From Chloroflexota bacterium (GTDB taxonomy: Bacteria; Chloroflexota; Ktedonobacteria; Ktedonobacterales; Ktedonobacteraceae): a stretch of 5,986 nt of DNA. This document shows, piece by piece, positions 1-4,941 of this stretch. Location of the stretch: assembly GCA_021828635.1 (NCBI GenBank), contig JAJZEJ010000313.1, positions 1-5,986 of the forward strand, written 5' to 3'. The notes beneath the pieces are model-generated. The model was given only the letters and a program-made list of their open reading frames with translations. It had not been told where the DNA came from and did no database searches. Within the stretch, counting starts at the first letter, position 1. Each line of letters opens with the position of its first letter. A program made the position numbers and the translations under genes.

Positions 1-1
1 C

Positions 2-1345
2 GCGCTCGCGGGTCGTTATCCTGAAGCCGGCACGGGCAGTTCCTACTATTTTGCGGAGGCCGCTCTGCTACAAAAAGAGGAACATCGCCACTTCAAGTTC
101 GCCCGTCTCAGCAAATTTATTATTGGTTGGGCCTCACATCTCTACTACTGGATTTATCCTGGTGTGATGGTGGCCTTCATGGGCCTGGTCGTCACCTACA
201 TCATTCAGACGTTCATTCCCAGTTTCGGGACGCCGTTACAGGAAATTATCGTCTGCATTGTCTTCGCGGCTATCGTGGGATCAATCGCGTATATCGGTGT
301 CACAGGTTCGACTATGGCGAATATCGTGATCAATGTGATCCAGATTTTGGCTCTGGTAACATTCTCCGCTCTGGCCTTTGCCTATCGTCTTTCGCATCCG
401 AATATTCATTATCTGTATCCCAGTGCGTTAAGCGTCATCACTCCACACAGTTTTTCAGGTCTCTTCTATCAGTCAACCATCGCCATCCTACTGGTAGTTG
501 GTTTTGAGTCAGCCACTGCCCTGGGTGCGGAGGCCAAAAACCCTGGTCGTGATATTCCACGTGGTGTTATCCTCTCACTGATCATCCAGGCCGTGATCTT
601 CTACCTGTTGGAGTACTTCGCGGCGAACTTCTTCATTAATACCGGTTACAAGAGCAGTGCTGGCACTGGTTTCTCGGCAGCTTTTGCATCGGGCGCTCCT
701 ATCGGTGATATGGCGAAGATCATTGGCAACCAGATGCTTGGTGGTAACGGCGTAACCTTTGCTACTATTATCGCGCTAACCGTCGTTATTGCTCTGATTG
801 GTACCTCGCTCTCCTGTCTCAACACTGGTGTGCGTGTGACCTACGCGATGGGCAAAGATACTGAACTGCCAGTGGTTTTCGGTTTCCTGCATGGTAAGTA
901 TCGCACCCCCCATGTGGGTGTCATCGTGCTGACAGTACTTTCAGCGATCATTGGTGCGTATGGCGTGCTGAACGTTGACAACCTGACGCAGATCACCCTG
1001 ATTTCCAATATTGGTACCTTCCTGCTCTATGGCATGACCTGCATCATCTGTGTCGTAGCCTTCGCTGGCGTCATAAAGCGCAACATTTTTAGCACACTGA
1101 TTGCCCCCTGGCTTGGCGCAATACTCAACGTCGTGATGCTGATCGCTGTTCTCTATTATGCCATCGCTGGTGGTGGTTCAACCCAGGTTGATACGATTAT
1201 CGCTGGTGCATTCAGTCTCGTCTGGCTGGTGATCGGCTTCGGCTACCTGTACATCCAGAAACTGACGAAAGGCATACCCATTCTGCATCCTGAAGACTAC
1301 AAGGAGAAACGCGACATCGCAATTGAAGTAGGTGCGGGAGAGTAG
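2..1345 (+). CDS. APC-superfamily amino acid permease (5' end outside window)
   Basis: This is an integral inner-membrane transporter of the amino acid-polyamine-organocation superfamily, probably moving an amino acid or amine with a cation. The reading frame is open from base 2 to a TAG at 1343-1345, giving 447 visible residues. The first in-window start-like codon (GTG at 164) is not the real start, because the upstream codons already read as family sequence, RYPEAGTGSSYYF, typical of the TM2/TM3 region. About ten hydrophobic segments are visible, near residues 39-71, 81-99, 109-129, 156-172, 188-209, 251-272, 304-324, 333-358, 364-388 and 397-418. With the missing N-terminus this fits 12 helices. 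Family hallmarks are GFESATALGAEAKNPGRDIP (residues 167-186, TM6 and the following loop) and the NTGVRVTYAMGKD stretch after TM8. The C-terminal tail is short, charged and cytosolic. The substrate cannot be told from sequence. It is followed by palindromic repeats rather than a coupled gene. Confidence 0.93.
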   Translation, partial: ALAGRYPEAGTGSSYYFAEAALLQKEEHRHFKFARLSKFIIGWASHLYYWIYPGVMVAFMGLVVTYIIQTFIPSFGTPLQEIIVCIVFAAIVGSIAYIGVTGSTMANIVINVIQILALVTFSALAFAYRLSHPNIHYLYPSALSVITPHSFSGLFYQSTIAILLVVGFESATALGAEAKNPGRDIPRGVILSLIIQAVIFYLLEYFAANFFINTGYKSSAGTGFSAAFASGAPIGDMAKIIGNQMLGGNGVTFATIIALTVVIALIGTSLSCLNTGVRVTYAMGKDTELPVVFGFLHGKYRTPHVGVIVLTVLSAIIGAYGVLNVDNLTQITLISNIGTFLLYGMTCIICVVAFAGVIKRNIFSTLIAPWLGAILNVVMLIAVLYYAIAGGGSTQVDTIIAGAFSLVWLVIGFGYLYIQKLTKGIPILHPEDYKEKRDIAIEVGAGE

Positions 1346-1366
1346 TGAGCATGGCGGAGTAATGAA

Positions 1367-1450
1367 CATGGCACCCACAAGGGATGCCACTACATAAAAA
1401 CCCGCGTTACACTCACTATACATGTAGTGGCATCCCTTGTGGGTGCCATG
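1367..1450. repeat. Palindromic unit A with perfect 29-bp inverted arms
   Basis: The arms 1367-1395 and 1422-1450 are exact reverse complements over 29 bases and enclose a 26-base loop (1396-1421) containing CCCGCGTTA at 1401-1409. Each arm is itself an imperfect small hairpin, of the form GGCACCC-ACAA-GGGATGCC. The unit can therefore fold either as one long stem or as two hairpins flanking the core. It starts about 20 bases after the permease stop and could end or stabilise that transcript. No T-run follows the right arm, so it is not a standard intrinsic terminator. It resembles REP/BIME-type or MITE-like intergenic palindromes. No coding capacity was seen. Confidence 0.9.
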
Positions 1451-1456
1451 CCAACA

Positions 1457-1543
1457 ACATCCATTATGGATGTCATAGACAAACTCTCTGTCGCTCTGCT
1501 GCCCGCGTTATACACTGCATGGCATCCAATGGTGGATGTCATG
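1457..1543. repeat. Palindromic unit B, diverged copy of unit A
   Basis: This has the same architecture as the preceding unit, six bases downstream. A hairpin ACATCCA-TTA-TGGATGT lies at 1457-1473. The core CCCGCGTTA recurs at 1502-1510. A second hairpin spans 1518-1543, with arms CATGGCATCCA and TGGATGTCATG that pair over 11 positions with one G-T wobble. The left hairpin can also pair with the right one as a longer imperfect stem. The shared core, the shared GGCATCC/GGATGYC words and the near-equal length argue that both units derive from one repeat family. This copy has accumulated more changes, or is a different subtype. Confidence 0.75.
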
Positions 1544-1599
1544 TGGTGTATGTTTCAGAATAATCGTTACTTTTGTCTCTGGTGAATGCGTCTGTGCTG

Positions 1600-1608
1600 T
1601 GCTATACT
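1600..1608 (+). promoter_or_regulatory. Extended -10 promoter for the kinase gene
   Basis: TGCTATACT is an extended -10 element (TGN followed by TATACT, 5 of 6 to TATAAT). At the usual spacing the -35 region is poor (TGGTGA at 1580-1585), as is common with extended -10 promoters. Transcription would begin near 1615 and leave a leader of roughly 45 bases before the ATG at 1659. This suggests that the kinase is transcribed independently of the permease. Confidence 0.5.
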
Positions 1609-1658
1609 AGAGGCTTAGAAGGGCGTTGTCTCTTTTGAGACTAGTATGTGCAGGATGT

Positions 1659-2642
1659 ATGACGATTACATACGTACCAGGGGCGCGTGTTGATCACTAT
1701 GAGATCATCAAAATGCTTGGACACGGTGGCATGAGCCGTGTCTATCTTGCGCTTGATGTCAATAGTCAGCAGCAAGTCGTTCTCAAGTTCCTCAATGATG
1801 ACCTCATCGGCAATATCGCTGTCTACGAACGCTACAAACGCGAATCGGAGATCGGTAGCCGCATCAATCATCCCCATATACAGCATATGCTGAATACCGA
1901 CGAGGAGCGTAGCGACCAATACCTGGTGATGGAGTACATTCAGGGACGGACTCTGCGTGCCGTGCTGGAAGATAATGCGCCCAATCCCTTCTCCGTCGAT
2001 GAGGCATTGCGTATCACGCTGCAAATCTGTGATGCGCTGGCTTATTGTCATGAGCATGGCGTTCTCCACCGCGACATCAAGCCAGAGAATATCATGTTGC
2101 AGGATGATGGCAATGTCAAAATCATCGACTTTGGTATAGCACTGCTAGAGGGCGCTCGCCGCGTCACCTGGCGTGGCCTCACCGGTACCGTTGGCACCCC
2201 CGACTATATGTCACCTGAACAACTCAAGGGCGAACGCGGCACTGCTGCCTCCGATGTTTATGCCGTCGGCATCATTCTCTACGAGATGCTCTGTGGTCAC
2301 ACTCCCTTTGATGGTGAGAATGTTTTCGCAGTCATGAATCAGCATGTCTCACAAGACCCGCCCTCAATCCTCAACTATAACCCACATCTTTCACAAGAAC
2401 TGGCCACTGTGGTCATGAAAGCTATTCGCCGTGATCCGCAGAAACGCTATCAGTCCATACGCGATATGCTGCACGACCTGAATAACCTGGAACTGGTCAA
2501 ACCAGTACCTTACCAGCCGGACAAACCACAGGCCAACAATACGATGCAACAGTTCCGCATGGCCGCCATCATTATTGTGATTATTTTGCTGGCCGTGATT
2601 GCCATTGGTGTGCTTGCGCAAGTGGTACATAACCTGCACTGA
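1659..2642 (+). CDS. Membrane-anchored eukaryotic-like Ser/Thr protein kinase
   Basis: This is a Hanks-type protein kinase (PknB-like) that phosphorylates proteins on Ser/Thr from the cytosolic face of the membrane. The ATG at 1659 gives 327 residues. The frame also offers a TTG at 1626, but a purine-rich site lies only two bases before it and the kinase fold does not need those 11 residues. All core motifs are present: Gly-rich loop LGHGGMSRVY (20-29), ATP-binding Lys43 in VVLKF, an alpha-C Glu at 62 or 64, catalytic HRDIKPEN (137-144), metal-binding DFG (157-159), the P+1/APE equivalent TPDYMSPE (180-187), and an F-helix Asp199. It is an RD kinase and looks active. A proline-rich linker (about 280-295) leads to one membrane helix (about 302-321) and then only a handful of residues. 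The PASTA, WD40 or TPR sensor domains usual in such kinases are absent. No phosphatase or obvious partner is adjacent. Confidence 0.93.
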   Translation: MTITYVPGARVDHYEIIKMLGHGGMSRVYLALDVNSQQQVVLKFLNDDLIGNIAVYERYKRESEIGSRINHPHIQHMLNTDEERSDQYLVMEYIQGRTLRAVLEDNAPNPFSVDEALRITLQICDALAYCHEHGVLHRDIKPENIMLQDDGNVKIIDFGIALLEGARRVTWRGLTGTVGTPDYMSPEQLKGERGTAASDVYAVGIILYEMLCGHTPFDGENVFAVMNQHVSQDPPSILNYNPHLSQELATVVMKAIRRDPQKRYQSIRDMLHDLNNLELVKPVPYQPDKPQANNTMQQFRMAAIIIVIILLAVIAIGVLAQVVHNLH

Positions 2643-2739
2643 TTTATGCTACCCATAACACTCAATAAAGTCATATTATTGTGTAATAGCATTTTCAATA
2701 TATGATAATGACAGTTTTTTCACATTTTTTTGAAATATA

Positions 2740-2768
2740 TTGACAAAATTGCTGAGATACGGTACATT
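2740..2768 (+). promoter_or_regulatory. Possible sigma70-type promoter TTGACA-N17-TACATT
   Basis: A perfect -35 hexamer TTGACA (2740-2745) is followed after 17 bases by TACATT (2763-2768, 4 of 6 to consensus). Transcription would start near 2775, inside the Rpn-like remnant. It could be the remnant's old promoter or an upstream promoter for the PLP-enzyme gene. AT-rich DNA makes chance matches likely. Confidence 0.35.
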
Positions 2769-2956
2769 TGTTCCATGAAATTGTTTGTAAGGGGGATTGG
2801 GATGATATTACCAAACTCTTAGTGAGAGCCAATCCACAGCATTTTGTCTCGCTGTTCTGTCCTGGAGCGCAGTTCGTGGCGCTGTTGGATAAGGAACTCA
2901 AGGAACAATGCACCTTCTTCGCTGATAGACTCATTAAAATACTGTGGGGTATATAA
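2768..2956 (+). pseudogene. Remnant of an Rpn/PD-(D/E)XK-like protein (N-terminal part only)
   Basis: The 62-codon frame reads FHEIVCKGDWDDITKLLVRA, then NPQHFVSLFCPGAQF, LLDKELKEQ and FFADRLIKILW. I recognise this from memory as the N-terminal pattern of Rpn-family (recombination-promoting nuclease/transposase-like) proteins, which usually run to about 250-320 residues. In those, the ADxL segment is followed by a HxEFQ-type catalytic core. Here the frame stops right after ILWGI, and the core is not found in any forward frame of the next ~45 bases. The only start codon is a TTG at 2768 that overlaps a possible -10 box and has no convincing ribosome binding site, and an in-frame TGA lies at 2753. 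It is best read as a decayed N-terminal fragment that is not translated. A functional small protein is less likely. Confidence 0.45.
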
Positions 2957-2957
2957 T
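2952..2957 (+). promoter_or_regulatory. -10 box TATAAT upstream of the PLP-enzyme gene
   Basis: A perfect TATAAT sits about 45 bases before the GTG start at 3002, overlapping the stop codon of the Rpn-like remnant. The -35 is weak: TAGACT at 2926-2931 has a 20-base spacer, and nothing better is seen at 16-18. Transcription would begin near 2964. If used, it gives the gene its own promoter, formed by the end of the decayed gene. Confidence 0.4.
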
Positions 2958-2987
2958 AATGCCAGATTGAAGAATGCTATAGCGAGT

Positions 2988-2993
2988 AAAGGA
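2988..2993 (+). promoter_or_regulatory. Ribosome binding site AAAGGA that fixes the GTG start
   Basis: AAAGGA lies eight bases before the GTG at 3002, an ideal spacing. The in-frame ATG at 3029 has no comparable site, so the GTG start is preferred. Confidence 0.65.
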
Positions 2994-3001
2994 TATTTTG
3001 T

Positions 3002-4306
3002 GTGATAAACGAGAAACAATCCCTGACTATGCCTGATCTGGATGAGATGCTGCAATCGCTGCTGCTGGTTGAGGAGGGTGAGCATGAATTTGTGGCGGAG
3101 GGCGATGTCTCTGAATTGCGCCATGTCTTTTTTCCCATCACGCGCCATAGCACTTATTTGAATCATGCTGCGGTCGGCCCTTTGCCACGTCCCGTCGCGC
3201 TGACGATGCAGGAGCATATCAGCGATCTGAGCGAGTATGGCGCGATCAATCAGGCGCGTTGGGATATGCACGAGCAGGGGGCGTATCGCCGTTTAGCCTC
3301 GTTGCTGAATGCGCGACCGGAGCAGTTTGCTATGGCGGCCAGCACCGGCGATGGTCTGGTGCATATCGCGCATGGGCTGAGCTGGCACGAGGGTGACGAG
3401 ATTGTGACAGCAGAAGGCGAGTTTCCTAGCAACGTTTATCCCTGGCTCAATCTACAAGAACATGGTGTGCGTGTCCATCTGGTACCAGCGCGTGAGCAGT
3501 GCATCCCGACAGAAGATGTGTTGGCCCATATCAATGAGCGCACCCGCCTCGTCTCGCTGAGCCTCGTCGAGTTCTCGACTGGCTACCGCAACGATATTGC
3601 CACTATTGCCCGTTATTGTCACGAACGCGGCGTTCTGTGCGGCATAGATGGCATGCAGGCTGTGGGCGCTCTGGATGTCGATGTACAGGCACTGGACGTG
3701 GATTTCCTGGCTTCAAAAGGTCATAAGTGGCTGTTGGGAGCTTCGACGAGTGGTTTTTTGTATGTCGCGGATAGTATGCATGAGCTACTCAAGCCGCGCC
3801 GCAAGGGCTGGTTTAGTGTAGCCGAGCCGTTTGATTTCTTCAACTATACGCAGCCGCTCAAAGCTGGAGCCACATGGTTAGAGTTTAGTTCCCCCAATGC
3901 ACTTAGTGTGGTTGGTCTGGATGCCGCGCTAAGCATCTTCGAGTCGTTGGATGGTGGCATGCAGGCCGTTGAGCAACGCATTCTTGGGCTAACCGGGTAT
4001 GCTATTAAGGGGCTTGAGCGCCTGGGCTATCCGGTCATCTCGCCACATGGCGCGGGTGAGCGTTCCGGTATTGTCTGTTTTGCCCCGCATCCTGAGCGGT
4101 CTGATCTGAATGTGCAACAACTGGTCGCGCAACTGGCGGCCCGCAACGTACATCTTGCGGCTCGTGGTAGCGTGGCTCGCATCTCACCGCACTTCTATAA
4201 CGTGCCTGCTGAGATTGACACCCTGCTCAACGCACTTGAAGATTTGAGCAAACCGCTCACCCAAAAGGAGGTAGACAACAGTGTTGACATTCATATAAAA
4301 ATGTAG
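3002..4306 (+). CDS. PLP-dependent class V aminotransferase-fold enzyme (epimerase/lyase-like)
   Basis: This is a 434-residue fold-type I PLP enzyme of the class V aminotransferase family (COG0520-like group: cysteine desulfurases, isopenicillin-N epimerase-like proteins). Visible landmarks are the N-terminal substrate loop TYLNHAAVGPLP (51-62), the phosphate-binding STGDG (114-118), Asp216 and Gln219 in GIDGMQAVG (contacts to the cofactor ring), the Schiff-base Lys242 in ASKGHKWLLG, and the C-terminal RISPHFYNVPAEID (393-406), where the arginine normally holds the substrate carboxylate. The loop before it (AARGSVAR) has no cysteine where SufS-type desulfurases carry their persulfide-forming Cys, so desulfurase activity is not expected. 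The other cysteines (167, 206, 213, 359) are elsewhere. About 40 residues precede the fold. The start is GTG with a good ribosome binding site. The last ~12 residues may have been altered by the adjoining insertion element. The substrate is unknown. Confidence 0.88.
   Translation: MINEKQSLTMPDLDEMLQSLLLVEEGEHEFVAEGDVSELRHVFFPITRHSTYLNHAAVGPLPRPVALTMQEHISDLSEYGAINQARWDMHEQGAYRRLASLLNARPEQFAMAASTGDGLVHIAHGLSWHEGDEIVTAEGEFPSNVYPWLNLQEHGVRVHLVPAREQCIPTEDVLAHINERTRLVSLSLVEFSTGYRNDIATIARYCHERGVLCGIDGMQAVGALDVDVQALDVDFLASKGHKWLLGASTSGFLYVADSMHELLKPRRKGWFSVAEPFDFFNYTQPLKAGATWLEFSSPNALSVVGLDAALSIFESLDGGMQAVEQRILGLTGYAIKGLERLGYPVISPHGAGERSGIVCFAPHPERSDLNVQQLVAQLAARNVHLAARGSVARISPHFYNVPAEIDTLLNALEDLSKPLTQKEVDNSVDIHIKM
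4272..4299 (+). promoter_or_regulatory. Promoter candidate TAGACA-N16-TATAAA for the IS607 element
   Basis: TAGACA (4272-4277, 5 of 6 to TTGACA) is followed after 16 bases by TATAAA (4294-4299, 5 of 6 to TATAAT). Transcription would begin near 4306, about 13 bases before the tnpA ATG. The promoter lies inside the 3' end of the PLP-enzyme gene, which suggests that this stretch already belongs to the element. Confidence 0.45.
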
Positions 4307-4310
4307 GAAG
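4304..4310 (+). promoter_or_regulatory. tnpA ribosome binding site overlapping the upstream stop codon
   Basis: TAGGAAG includes the TAG stop of the PLP-enzyme gene and lies eight bases before the tnpA ATG at 4319. The spacing is good, and the arrangement would allow termination-reinitiation coupling if the two were co-transcribed. Confidence 0.5.
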
Positions 4311-4318
4311 ATATATGT

Positions 4319-4941
4319 ATGGATACCACATATTCTCCTAAACAGTTTGGCAAGCTTCTAGGCCGAACAACCAATACGCTGCAAAAGTGGGATAGGGCAG
4401 GCAAACTCAAAGCTCACCGTTCACCGGTGACCAACCGACGTTCCTCTACCCACGATCAGTACCTTGAGTACCGTGGGTTGAAAGCAGCCGAACAGGGATT
4501 GACCGTTGTGTACTCACGGGTCTCAGGGGTGGCACAAAAGCCGGACGTAGCCAATCAGATCAAGGCACTTGAGGCATACTGCCACGCACACTCCCTCAAG
4601 GTCGATGCGTGGATGCAGACATCGGTAGTGGTCTCAACTACAAGCGGAAGCAGTTTAACCGCCTCATGGAGATGGGGGAAGTAGGACAGGTACGCCGTCT
4701 GGTGATTGCTCATCGTGACCGCTTAGTGCGCTTCGGCTACGGCTACTTTGAAGCCTTTTGTGAGCGTCATCATTGCCAACTTATCGTTACCAATGGGGAA
4801 ACGCTCTCACCTGAGCAAGAGTTAGTACAAGACTTGGTAGCAATCATTACCGTGTTCGGGGCAAGACTTCACGGCTTGCGTTCCTACAAGAAAGTATTGA
4901 AAGATGCTGCTTTGCAAAAAAATCAAGATCGAGGTCAGTGA
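4319..4941 (+). pseudogene. tnpA: IS607-type serine recombinase, frameshifted
   Basis: This is the transposase of the element, a small serine recombinase that cuts and rejoins DNA through a Ser-DNA link. The first frame (4319-4684) carries the MerR-like DNA-binding domain (YSPKQFGKLLGRTTNTLQKW, residues 5-24) and the catalytic-domain start VVYSRVSG with Arg67 and nucleophile Ser69. It then runs into nonsense and a stop. The second frame (from about 4619) continues the same protein: DIGSGLNYKRKQFNRL, then AHRDRLVRFG with the conserved D-R-x-x-R, then FGARLHGLRSYKK. Restoring one base after CAG at 4616-4618 (WMQ-D-IGSG) joins the frames into 207 residues, a normal IS607 TnpA length. The two halves of the active site are thus in different frames and the recombinase should be dead. 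There is no slippery heptamer at the junction, so programmed frameshifting is unlikely. From memory, relatives read RRYYT in the HTH wing where this copy reads RRSST, another possible sign of decay. Confidence 0.87.

Larger units (their letters stand above)
1346..1658. other. Repeat-rich intergenic region between permease and kinase
   Basis: No protein gene is supported here. The stretch holds two adjacent palindromic units (1367-1450 and 1457-1543), then about 55 bases without visible structure, then the kinase promoter and leader. A minus-strand open frame that runs across 1178-1423 is antisense to the permease and enters the first hairpin, so it is treated as a shadow. Confidence 0.8.
2643..3001. 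other. AT-rich intergenic region with gene remnant and promoter elements
   Basis: The first half (about 2643-2765) is visibly much richer in A and T than the flanking genes and carries T-runs at 2715-2720 and 2725-2731 but no GC-rich stem. It is followed by a truncated Rpn-like reading frame, a TATAAT element and the ribosome binding site of the PLP-enzyme gene. The composition change suggests insertion and decay of accessory DNA. Confidence 0.6.

Noticed and set aside
1367..1543. CRISPR-like repeat array
   Set aside because: There are only two units, they are palindromic and diverged, there are no equal-length unique spacers, and no cas genes are nearby.
1626..1658. TTG start for the kinase at 1626
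   Set aside because: The purine-rich AGAAGGG lies only two bases upstream, and the extra 11 residues (MSLLRLVCAGC) are not needed by the kinase fold. The ATG at 1659 is preferred, though its AGGA is also close and the choice is not certain.
1641..2069. 142-residue minus-strand open frame
   Set aside because: It is antisense to the kinase core, whose motifs are unambiguous, and shows no domain signal of its own.
2670..2720. Intrinsic terminator after the kinase gene
   Set aside because: GTCAT at 2670-2674 and ATGAC at 2708-2712 precede TTTTTT, but the possible stem is five AT-rich pairs with a 33-base loop, too weak to call.
2819..3271. 150-residue minus-strand open frame
   Set aside because: It lies antisense across the Rpn-like remnant and the well-supported PLP-enzyme start, with no recognisable motifs or ribosome binding site.
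4263..4298. Strong AAAAGGAGG Shine-Dalgarno followed by GTG-TTG, suggesting the start of a further gene
   Set aside because: The frame from the GTG at 4281 stops after five codons at TAA. It could be the stump of a gene start cut by the insertion, but the same bases fit a promoter better and no downstream half is in the window.
3002..4306. Assignment as a cysteine desulfurase (sufS/csd)
   Set aside because: The catalytic cysteine loop is missing and there are no Fe-S assembly genes beside it, so only the fold family is claimed.
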